Made by a program: the position numbers and the translations under genes. A stretch of 64,000 nucleotides of DNA from JACCTU01 sp963848525 (GTDB lineage Bacteria > Actinomycetota > Thermoleophilia > Gaiellales > Gaiellaceae): positions 620,001-684,000 of the forward strand of contig CAWKDZ010000001.1 in the NCBI GenBank assembly GCA_963848525.1, read 5' to 3'. The notes under the pieces were generated by a model. It saw nothing but the letters and a program-made list of their open reading frames with translations. It searched no databases and was not told the DNA's origin. The stretch's first letter is position 1. Each line of letters begins with the position of its first letter. Below are positions 55,427-64,000 of this stretch, piece after piece.

Positions 55427-55876
55427 TCAGCGAAAGAGCCTGTAGCCCTCGCGCGCGACGCGAAATCCGATTCGTCGCCCGTCGCGCCGGCGGCAGGTCA
55501 CACCGTTCACGGCAGAGACGCATCTGATCCTCCCGACGACGACCGACCGGCCATACGCGAGCGTCGTGCAACGGAGCCCGCCGCTCGGCAGACAGAGAGG
55601 TCCAACGTCTCCGCGGCACGCGCCGACGACGATTCGCGACGCCCGCTCAGCGAGACTTCCGACGGGATCCAGTCGACGTCGCAGGACGCCGGGCGCGCGG
55701 GCGTGTTGCGCCACGTGTGCCGCCTGACCAGGCAGGTCGGCGAACGTCGCGTCGAGGAAGCAGTTGATGTTCCCCGACGGGCTCTGGAAGTGGACGCGCC
55801 GTGGCGGCGCCGCGTGGGCGGCCCATGCGCCGACGAGTGCGACGACCGCGATCGCGAGACCGACTCGACGGATCAC
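55427..55876 (-). CDS. Small secreted protein, DUF6636-like (middle may be out of frame)
   Basis: 149 residues from GTG 55876. Signal peptide (VGLAIAVVALVGAWAAHA) then HFQSPSGNINCFLDATFADL and a C-terminal AYGRSVVVGRIRCVSAVNGV, CRRRDGRRIGFRVAREGYRL, a layout seen in DUF6636 secreted proteins with paired cysteines. In the middle, another frame offers CDVDWIPS, which fits the family's C-D-x-D-W element better than the main frame, so two compensating frame breaks are possible. Role unknown. Confidence 0.6.
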   Translation of the reverse strand: MIRRVGLAIAVVALVGAWAAHAAPPRRVHFQSPSGNINCFLDATFADLPGQAAHVAQHARAPGVLRRRLDPVGSLAERASRIVVGACRGDVGPLCLPSGGLRCTTLAYGRSVVVGRIRCVSAVNGVTCRRRDGRRIGFRVAREGYRLFR

Positions 55877-55994
55877 GGCCGCAGAAGTACCCGGAATCGA
55901 CGCGAGTGTCCAGCCCGAACCGCTCGAGGCGACCGACCGCCGCGCGCACCGAAGAATCGCCGCCCGCGGCGGTCCTTCGGCACACTGTCCGCCG

Positions 55995-56312
55995 ATGAAA
56001 CGGGCGATCCTGATCGCGGTGCTCGTGCTCGCCGGCTGCGGCGGCGACGAGGAGACGTGGGGCGGCGCGACCGAGCAGCAGGCGCGGGAGGTCCTGCTGG
56101 ACCCGAACGTGCGCGCGCAGATCGAGGGGCTGCGTGGGAGCTACCCGACCGTGCAGCAGATCGAGGACGCCGACCTGCGCCAGGTCACGCTCCAGGGCCA
56201 GGAGGCCTGGGAGTTCGAGCATCCGACGCGCCTCAACTACTGCCTCTTCGTCTACGAGGAACCCGCCACCGACTCGTTCACGGCGCAGCTGAGCGGCTGC
56301 GTCGCGGACTGA
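55995..56312 (+). CDS. Small lipoprotein of unknown function
   Basis: 105 residues from ATG 55995. Lipobox LVLAGC near the N-terminus, then a short acidic domain (EQQAREVLLDPNVRAQIEGL and WEFEHPTRLNYCLFVYEEPA). The stop is adjacent to the GH1 start (TGA then GTG), so the two are probably translated from one mRNA. No family recognised. Confidence 0.6.
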   Translation: MKRAILIAVLVLAGCGGDEETWGGATEQQAREVLLDPNVRAQIEGLRGSYPTVQQIEDADLRQVTLQGQEAWEFEHPTRLNYCLFVYEEPATDSFTAQLSGCVAD

Positions 56313-57551
<1,239 letters not shown>

Positions 57552-57555
<4 letters not shown>

Positions 57556-58430
57556 TCGAGGTCTCCGCGCCGGGCCGCGTCAACCTGATCGGCGAGCACA
57601 CGGACTACGCCGGCGGCCTCGTGCTCCCGGTCGCGATCGACCGCTTCGCCACCGTCACCGGCCACCGGGCCGAGACGTTCGAGGTGGAGTCGAAGCTCGC
57701 CGCCGCCGTCGCCGCCGAGCTCGGCCTCGACGTCGGCTTCGAGGGCAGGATCGAATCGACGATCCCGGCGGGCGCGGGGCTCGCGTCGTCGGCCGCGGTC
57801 GAGGTGGCCGTGGCGGGCGCACTCTGCGAGGCCGCCGGCGTGCGGCTCGAGCCGCTCGAGCTCGCGGAGCGCTGCCGCCGCGCCGAGGAGCGCGCGACCG
57901 GCGTCCCGTGCGGGCTGATGGACCAGGCCGCCGCCGTTCTCGGCCGTGCGGGCCACGCGCTGCTGCTCGACTGCGGCGATCTCGCCTACGAGCACGTCGA
58001 GCTGCCCGAGCTCGAGCTCGTCGTGCTCGACTCGGGAATCCGGCGCCGGCTCGAGGACGGCCGCTACGCGCAGCGCCGCGCGGAGGTCGAGGCCGGCGAG
58101 CCCGCGCGGGTTCGGCACGTCGAGACCGAGAACGAGCGCGTGCGCGCCGCGGTCGACGCGCTCCGCAGCGGCGACCTCCCCGAGCTGGGACGGATCCTGG
58201 TCGCGGGGCACGACAGTCTCCGCGACGACTTCGAGGTCTCGCTGCCGGAGCTCGACGCGCTCGTCGAGGCGGCCGTCGCCGCGGGCGCCTACGGCGCCCG
58301 GCTCACCGGCGCCGGCTTCGGCGGCTGCGTGCTCGCGCTCGCGGCGCCAGAGTGCGCGCAGGCGGTGGCAGCCGTCGCCCCGAGCTGGATCGTCCGCTCC
58401 GCAGACGGGATCGCCGCAGGCAGTCTGTGA
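57552..58430 (+). CDS. galK: Galactokinase-like GHMP kinase
   Basis: 292 residues from GTG 57552, overlapping the GH1 stop (GTGA). The galactokinase signature is APGRVNLIGEHTDYAGGLVL; the GHMP ATP loop is IPAGAGLASSAAVEVAVAGA; GVPCGLMDQAAAVLGRAGHA holds the catalytic Asp region; the C-terminal motif is GAYGARLTGAGFGGCVLALA. Shorter than typical galactokinases (~350-390), mainly at the N-terminus and between the ATP loop and C-terminal motif. It would phosphorylate galactose released by the GH1 enzyme (inference). No galT or galE is in the window. Confidence 0.85.
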
Positions 58431-58858
58431 GCGTGGCACGGCTCGTCGGGATCAACCACGTGGCGCTCGAGGTCGGCGACGTCGACGAGGCGATCGAGTG
58501 GTACGGGCGCTTCTTCGAGCTCTCGTTCCGCGGACGCTCTCGACGCGCGGCGTTCGTCGACATCGGCGACCAGTTCATCGCGCTCGAGCGCGGCGGCTCG
58601 CAGCCCGCCCGCGGTCACTTCGGGCTCGTCGTCGACGACAAGGACGCGGTCCGCCGCGCGCTCGAAGAAGCGGGCGTTCCGGTGTCGCGCCCGCCCTCGC
58701 TCGACTTCCGCGACCCGTGGGGGAATTACGTCCAGGTCGTCGACTACGGCGACGCCCAGTTCACGAAGGCGCCCGCCGTCCTGCGTGGCATGGGGCTCGA
58801 GCTCGAGAAGCGAGAACGAGCGGTCGCAGAGCTGCGCGAGAAAGGCCTCTATACTTAG
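58427..58858 (+). CDS. VOC-family protein
   Basis: 143 residues from GTG 58427, overlapping galK (GTGA). VGINHVALEVGDVDEAIEWY and FRDPWGNYVQVVDYGDAQFT are the paired VOC strands; a C-terminal helix (ELEKRERAVAELREKGLYT) follows. Metal ligands His (INHVAL) and a Glu/Asp partner are possible. Function unknown; co-translated with galK. Confidence 0.78.
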   Translation: MSVARLVGINHVALEVGDVDEAIEWYGRFFELSFRGRSRRAAFVDIGDQFIALERGGSQPARGHFGLVVDDKDAVRRALEEAGVPVSRPPSLDFRDPWGNYVQVVDYGDAQFTKAPAVLRGMGLELEKRERAVAELREKGLYT

Positions 58859-58890
58859 GCGCATAGTCGCTGCCTGACCTCACCGGACCG

Positions 58891-61307
58891 ATGGAACCCC
58901 TCTACAAGCCGGAGGGCGTCGAGGCGCGCTGGCAACAGACGTGGGAGGCCGAGGGCCTCTACAAGGCCGACGTCGACCGCTCACGCACGCCGTACACGAT
59001 CGCGTTCCCGCCGCCGAACGTGACGGGCGAGCTGCACATGGGCCACGCGCTGAACGCGTCGATCCAGGACGCGCTGACACGGTGGCACCGGATGCGCGGC
59101 TTCAACACGCTCTGGCAGCCCGGCTACGACCACGCCGGCATCGCGACGCAGAACGTGCTCGAGCGAGAGCTCGCCAAGGAGGGGAAGACGCGGCACGACC
59201 TCGGTCGCGAGGCGTTCGTCGAGCTCGTCTGGGCGTGGCTCGAGAAGTACGGCGGCATCATCATCGGCCAGCTGCGGTCGCTTGGCGCGTCCCTCGACTA
59301 CCGGCGCGAGCGGATGACGATGGACGAGGGCTACGTGCGCGCGGTCATGCGCTTCTTCGTCCACCTACACGACAAGAAGCTGATCTTCCGCGCGAACCGG
59401 ATCGTGAACTGGTGTCCGCGCTGCGCCTCCGCGATCTCCGACCTCGAGGTCAACCACCTCGACGTGACCGATACCCTCACGCGAGTCCGGTATCCGCTGG
59501 CCGACGGCTCGGGGCACGTGACGATCGCGACGGTGCGCCTACCGACGATGCTCGCGGACACGGGCGTCGCGGTGAACCCGAGCGACGCGCGCTATCGGGA
59601 CCTCGTCGGCAAGGAGGCGATCGTGCCGATTGCCGAGCGGCGCGTGCCGATCGTCGCCGACGAGCGCGTCGAGATGGACTTCGGCACGGGCGCGCTCAAG
59701 ATCACGCCTGGACACGACCCGACCGATTTCGAGATCGGCCGCGATCACGGCCTCGAGGAGCTGACCGCGATCGGGCTCGACGGCCGCATGACCGAGCTCG
59801 TGGCCGGCTTCGGGGGATTGACGCAGGAGGACGCGGACGCCCGGATCGTGCAGCTCCTGCGCGAGCAGGAGCTGCTGGAGGATCAAGAGGAATACCGCCA
59901 CTCCGTCGGCCACTGCGACAGGTGCGGGACACGAATCGAACCGCTGATCACACTCCAGTGGTGGGTCGAGATGGAGCCGCTCGCCCGAGTTGCCGCCGAT
60001 GCGATCCGCGCGCAACAGGTCAACTTCACGCCCGAGCAGCAGAACGCCGTCGCGCTGAACTGGCTGGACAACATCCGTCCGTGGTGCATCTCGCGCCAGA
60101 TCTGGTGGGGCCACCGGATTCCGGCGTGGTATTGCCTCGACGGACACACGACCGTGGTCGAGAGTGAGCCGCAGGCGTGCGCGGAGTGCGGCTCGACCGA
60201 GCTGACCCAGGACGAGGACGTGCTCGACACGTGGTTCTCGTCCGCGCTCTGGCCGTTCGCGACGCTCGGCTGGCCCGACCCGACGCCCGACCTCGACTAC
60301 TTCTACCCGAACGACGTCAACGCGACCGACCGCGGGATCATCTTCCTCTGGGAGGCGCGGATGATCATGTCCGGCCTCGAGCTGCTGGGCGAGGTGCCGT
60401 TCGCCGACGTCCTGATCCACTCGACGATCCAGGCGCCGGACGGACGCCGCATGTCGAAGAGCCTCGGGACCGGCATCGACCCGCTCGAGGTGATCGGCTC
60501 GCACGGCGCGGACGCGACGCGTTACGGCCTGCTGAAGATGTCGTCGACGCAGGACGTGCGTTTCAACGTCGGGATGATCGAAGAAGGGCGCAAGCTCACG
60601 AACAAGCTCTGGAACGTGGGTCGCCTGATCCTGCAAGCAGGATCAGGCGAGGAAGTCGAGGTTCGACCCAGTTCCCTCGAGGAGCGGTGGATCCTCGCGC
60701 GGCTCGATCGGGCGCGCAGCGAGATCGAGACTGGCGTTCGCCGCGTTCCGGTTCGCACACGTCGCGCAGACGATCTACCGACTCACGTTCGAGGAGTTCT
60801 GCGACTGGTACGCGGAGGCGATCAAGCCGCGCCTGTACGAAGGCGACGAGGCCGCTCGCGCGACGGCGCTGGCCGCGCTCGAGCGGCTGCTGAAGCTCCT
60901 CCACCCCGTGCTTCCCCACGTGACCGAGGAGATCTGGTTGAACCTGCCGGAGCGCAGCTCGCGGCTGATCGTGGCCGAGTGGCCCGCGCCGGACGCGCGC
61001 TTCGAGCGAGGCGCTGCGTGCACTCGAGCACGTGCAGGATGCCGCGGCGATCTTCCGCCGCAGCCAGGTGCTGGTCGATCTCGACGACGAGGAGCGCCGG
61101 ATCTTCGACGCGGTCGTGAAGCCGGAGCGCGTGAAGGCGAACGGCAACGCGCAGGCCGAGATCGAGCGCCTGCGCAAGGAGGTCGAGCGGTCGGAGAAGA
61201 TGCTCGCGAACGACCGCTTCGTCGCTAATGCCGCACCGGACGTCGTCGAAGCCGAGCGCGAGAAGCTCGCCCGTTACGAGCGAGAACTGCGCGCGCTCGA
61301 AGGTTGA
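58891..61307 (+). CDS. valS: Valyl-tRNA synthetase (two frame breaks near the C-terminus)
   Basis: ATG 58891. Class Ia synthetase: HIGH motif as ELHMGHALNASIQDALTR, editing (CP1) domain with GKEAIVPIAERRVPIVADER and FGTGALKITPGHDPTDFEIG, Zn-type Cys pairs in HCDRCGTRIEPL and CAECGSTEL, and KMSKS as GRRMSKSLGTGIDP. At ~60732 the frame changes; the next frame gives FRFAHVAQTIYRLTFEEFCD. At ~61008 it changes again into FRRSQVLVDLDDEERRIFDA and the C-terminal coiled-coil arm. Joined length is ~805 residues. valS is essential, and both breaks leave the remaining sequence fully conserved, so sequence error is the simplest explanation. Confidence 0.95.
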
Positions 61308-61337
61308 CGTCCGCGTGCGGCGGGAACAACGGCAGCC

Positions 61338-62183
61338 ATGAGGTGGAAGCGACTTCCACAGGGGACACGGCTCGAGGACCGGCGCGGCGCCGGCGGGATG
61401 GGCGGCATGCCGATCGGCGTCGGCGGCGGCGGCATCGGGCTGATCATCCTGCTGGCCATCGTCCTGCTGACGGGGAACATGCCGGGCACGGGCGGCGGCG
61501 GCGGGACCGGCAGCCCGTTCGACCCCCTGCCGCAGGCGCAGCCCGGGGCGACGACGGTCGATCCCGCTGACCCGGAGGCCACGCTCGTCGACCGGACGAA
61601 CCGGATCCACTCGGACGTCGAGAACACGTGGGTCGACCTCTTCCGCCGCGCGAACCGGGAGTACCAGGCCTCGAAGCTCGTGCTCTTCACCCAGGCGACG
61701 CAGTCCGCGTGCGGCGGCGCGAGCGCCCAGGTCGGGCCGCACTACTGCCCGCCCGACCAGCGCGTCTTCATCGACCTCTCCTTCTTCCGCGACCTGCAGG
61801 ACCGCTTCGGCGCTCCCGGCGACTTCGCCCAGGCCTACGTCGTCGCGCACGAGGTCGGGCACCACGTGCAGAACGTGCTCAACATCATGGACCGCGTCCA
61901 GAACCGCGAGGACTCGATCCGGCTCGAGCTCCAGGCCGACTGCCTCGCCGGCGTCTGGGCGTACACGGCGGAGCAGCGCGGACTGCTCGAGCCCGGCGAC
62001 GTCCAGGAGGGTCTCGACGCCGCGGCGGCGGTCGGCGACGACCGGATCCAGCAGAAGTCGAGCGGCCGGGTCGACCCCGAGTCGTGGACGCACGGCTCCT
62101 CCGAGCAGCGGATGAAGTGGTTCACGCGCGGGATGCGAGACGGCGACCCCGCGGCCTGCGACACCTTCAGCGGCGAGCTGTAG
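61338..62183 (+). CDS. Membrane-anchored neutral zinc metallopeptidase (YpfJ/Zn_peptidase)
   Basis: 281 residues from ATG 61338. A Gly-rich N-terminus with one helix (GIGLIILLAIVLLTGNMP) precedes the peptidase domain. Zinc motif YVVAHEVGHHVQNVLNIMDR with the third ligand in ELQADCLAGVWAYTAEQR. Other family blocks: VLFTQATQSACGGASAQVGP, YCPPDQRVFIDLSFFRDLQD, HGSSEQRMKWFTRGMRDGDP. Physiological substrates of this family are not known. Confidence 0.93.
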   Translation: MRWKRLPQGTRLEDRRGAGGMGGMPIGVGGGGIGLIILLAIVLLTGNMPGTGGGGGTGSPFDPLPQAQPGATTVDPADPEATLVDRTNRIHSDVENTWVDLFRRANREYQASKLVLFTQATQSACGGASAQVGPHYCPPDQRVFIDLSFFRDLQDRFGAPGDFAQAYVVAHEVGHHVQNVLNIMDRVQNREDSIRLELQADCLAGVWAYTAEQRGLLEPGDVQEGLDAAAAVGDDRIQQKSSGRVDPESWTHGSSEQRMKWFTRGMRDGDPAACDTFSGEL

Positions 62184-62201
62184 CGACCTAGACTCGCTTC
62201 C

Positions 62202-64000
62202 GTGACGGAAACGGAGCGGGAGTTCCGCAAGGTCGTGACCGTGCTCTTCTGCGACCTCGTCGGCTCCACGCAGATCGGCGAGTCGACCGACCCCGAGGCG
62301 CTGCGGACGCGCATGCGCCGCTACTTCGCGGACATCCGCGCGACGATCGAACGTCACGGCGGCACAGTCGAGAAGTTCATCGGCGACGCCGTGATGGCGG
62401 TGTTCGGCGTCCCGGTCGCGCGCGAGGACGACGCGTTCCGGGCGGTGCGCGCCGCCGCGGAGGTCCGAGCTGCGGTCGCCGAGCACGGCTTCGAGGCGCG
62501 GATCGGCGTCAACACCGGCGAGGTCGTCGCCGGCGGCGAAGACGAGACCCTGGCCGTCGGCGACGCCGTCAACGTCGCCGCCCGGCTCGAGCAGGCGGCG
62601 GCCCCGGGCGAGATCCTGATCGGCGCGGAGACGCAGCTCCTCGTTCGCGACGCCGTGCGCGTCGAGGAAGTCGAGCCGCTCGAGCTGAAGGGAAAGTCTG
62701 CTCCGGTCGCGGCGTTCCGCCTGCTCGAGGTGACCGGCGACGCGCCGCTCGCGCGCAGGCTCGACGCGCCGCTCGTCGGTCGCGAGCGCGAGCGCGAACG
62801 CCTCCGGCGCGACTTCGAGGACGCAGTCGCAGACAACTCGTGCCGGCTCTTCACGCTGCTCGGCGCCGCCGGCGTCGGCAAGTCGAGGCTGGTCGCCGAC
62901 TTCCTCGAACGCGTCGGCGGTGCGGCGGATGTCCTGCGCGGGCGCTGCCTGCCCTACGGCGAGGGGATCACGTACTGGCCGCTCGTCGAGCTGCTCGGCT
63001 CGGCCGGCGTAGCGCCCGAGTCGGTCGTCGCGGCTTCGCCCGAGGAGACGCGAGTCCAGTTCCGGCGACTGCTCGAAGCTCGCGCAGGCGAGCGCCCGCA
63101 GGTCGTCGTGATCGACGACCTCCAGTGGGCCGAACCGACGTTCCTCGACCTCGTGGAGTACGTCGCCGACCTCTCTCGCGGCGCCCCCATCTTCCTGCTC
63201 TGCATCGCGAGGCCGGAGCTGCTCGACCTTCGTGCCGACTGGAGCGGGGGGAAGCTGAACGCGACCTCGCTCCTGCTCGAGCCGCTCGGCGCGCCGGAAT
63301 GCGACCGGCTGATCGCGCGACTGCTCGGCGACGACGCAGAAGCAACGACGCGCGAGCGAATCGCGTCCGCGTCCGGCGGCAACCCGCTGTTCGTCGAGGA
63401 GATGGCAGCCGTCGTGCGCGAGCGCGGGGACGTCGCGGTGCCGGCCACGATTCACGCGCTGCTTCAGGCGCGGCTCGACTCGCTCCCCGACGCCGAGCGG
63501 CTCGTGGTCGGTCGCGCGGCGATCGAAGGGCAGGTTTTTCACGCCGACGCCGTCGCAGCGCTCCTCCCCGAAGCGATCCGCGAGGACGTCGAGCCGTTGC
63601 TCTCGAGCCTCGTTCGCAAGGACCTCGTCCGGCCGGAGGCCGGGGATTCGTACCGCTTTCGCCATCTGCTGATCCGCGACGCCGCTTACGCAGCGCTGCC
63701 GAAGGAGCTCCGCGCGGAACTCCACGCGACGTTCGCGGACTGGCTCGAACGCGCGGCGGAGGAGACGCTCGAACTGGACGAGATCCTGGGCTACCACCTC
63801 GAACAGGCCTTCCGGCTGCGAGCCGAGCTGGGCGACGACCAGCGCGAGCTCGCCGACGCCGCCGCGCAAAGGCTCCTCGACGCCGGGCACGCCGCGTACG
63901 GCCGCGCCGATGCCCCGGCGGCGATCACCCTCCTTCGCCGCGGCGTCGACCTCCTTGCAGCCGACGATCCGCGTCAAGCCGCGGCGCTGCGGGCGCTCGG
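62202..64000 (+). CDS. Class III nucleotide cyclase fused to AAA/NB ATPase and TPR region (3' end outside window)
   Basis: GTG 62202; the frame stays open to the window edge. Cyclase domain residues ~8-170: VVTVLFCDLVGSTQIGESTD (metal Asp), TVEKFIGDAVMAVFG (second Asp), VGDAVNVAARLEQAAAPGEI. ATPase domain from ~190: PLVGRERERERLRRDFEDAV, Walker A LGAAGVGKSRLVADFLERVG, Walker B QVVVIDDLQWAEPTFLDLVE, and SASGGNPLFVEEMAAVVRER, as in the PF13191-type ATPases. Helical repeats begin at ~560. Thermoleophilia encode many such sensors, usually of unknown ligand. It resembles, in reverse order, the partial gene at the left edge. Confidence 0.9.
   Translation, partial: MTETEREFRKVVTVLFCDLVGSTQIGESTDPEALRTRMRRYFADIRATIERHGGTVEKFIGDAVMAVFGVPVAREDDAFRAVRAAAEVRAAVAEHGFEARIGVNTGEVVAGGEDETLAVGDAVNVAARLEQAAAPGEILIGAETQLLVRDAVRVEEVEPLELKGKSAPVAAFRLLEVTGDAPLARRLDAPLVGRERERERLRRDFEDAVADNSCRLFTLLGAAGVGKSRLVADFLERVGGAADVLRGRCLPYGEGITYWPLVELLGSAGVAPESVVAASPEETRVQFRRLLEARAGERPQVVVIDDLQWAEPTFLDLVEYVADLSRGAPIFLLCIARPELLDLRADWSGGKLNATSLLLEPLGAPECDRLIARLLGDDAEATTRERIASASGGNPLFVEEMAAVVRERGDVAVPATIHALLQARLDSLPDAERLVVGRAAIEGQVFHADAVAALLPEAIREDVEPLLSSLVRKDLVRPEAGDSYRFRHLLIRDAAYAALPKELRAELHATFADWLERAAEETLELDEILGYHLEQAFRLRAELGDDQRELADAAAQRLLDAGHAAYGRADAPAAITLLRRGVDLLAADDPRQAAALRAL

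Overview
The window is a GC-rich actinobacterial chromosome segment. Dense gene packing, many GTG starts, frequent 4-base stop/start overlaps, small-type PurL, a CtaG-type oxidase assembly factor, and fused nucleotide-cyclase/ATPase/TPR proteins fit the Thermoleophilia (Gaiellales/Solirubrobacterales-like). That placement is inferred from gene content, not from a marker-gene search.

Layout. 1-6.3 kb: end of a cyclase gene, two VOC genes (one damaged and carrying a tandem repeat), a secreted propeller-like protein, a PQQ-type dehydrogenase fused to cytochrome c, a GNAT acetyltransferase and an EamA transporter. 6.4-17.7 kb: de novo purine genes in two blocks (purL-purF, then purM-purN-purH) separated by ctaG and a DUF2157/GDYXXLXY membrane pair, then cystathionine beta-synthase. 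17.7-23.2 kb: a repeat-containing secreted protein broken by frameshifts, an L,D-transpeptidase, a methyltransferase, a YcaQ/AlkZ-like glycosylase and two small envelope or stress-type proteins. 23.3-34.4 kb: the second transsulfuration-type enzyme, a metallo-beta-lactamase-fold hydrolase, a run of minus-strand genes (MATE, GT4, glycogen-debranching-like enzyme, SDR), a CDF transporter, an M48 protease and an Ig-like secreted protein. 34.6-34.9 kb: tRNA-Lys, tRNA-Glu, tRNA-Val. 34.9-49.8 kb: an exopolysaccharide locus with flippase, glycosyltransferases, a Wzz-like protein, two O-antigen-ligase-like polymerases, a deacetylase, a CelD-like acyltransferase, a polyprenyl-phosphate sugar transferase and a beta-helix protein. 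49.8-53.9 kb: a ~1,070-residue Ala/Thr/Val/Glu/Pro repeat protein with a C-terminal membrane anchor, divergent from a LuxR-type response regulator. A 40-bp copy of the 3' half of tRNA-Glu lies at 53,991-54,030, so the 19-kb polysaccharide/repeat-protein region is bracketed by att-like direct repeats. 54-64 kb: DUF2254 protein, small secreted proteins, GH1 glucosidase, galactokinase, valS, a zinc metallopeptidase and the start of a second cyclase/ATPase gene.

Three features need care. First, many conserved genes, including valS, the GH1 enzyme, the M48 protease and several glycosyltransferases, carry single-base frame breaks, often one extra G in a G run. This pattern looks more like consensus errors than decay. 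Second, several genes appear to start at CTG. Third, the polysaccharide locus contains gene pairs joined into one open frame that may be real fusions or the same kind of error. No CRISPR array, rRNA, IS element, integrase or phage gene was seen, and no stretch above 300 bases lacks a gene.
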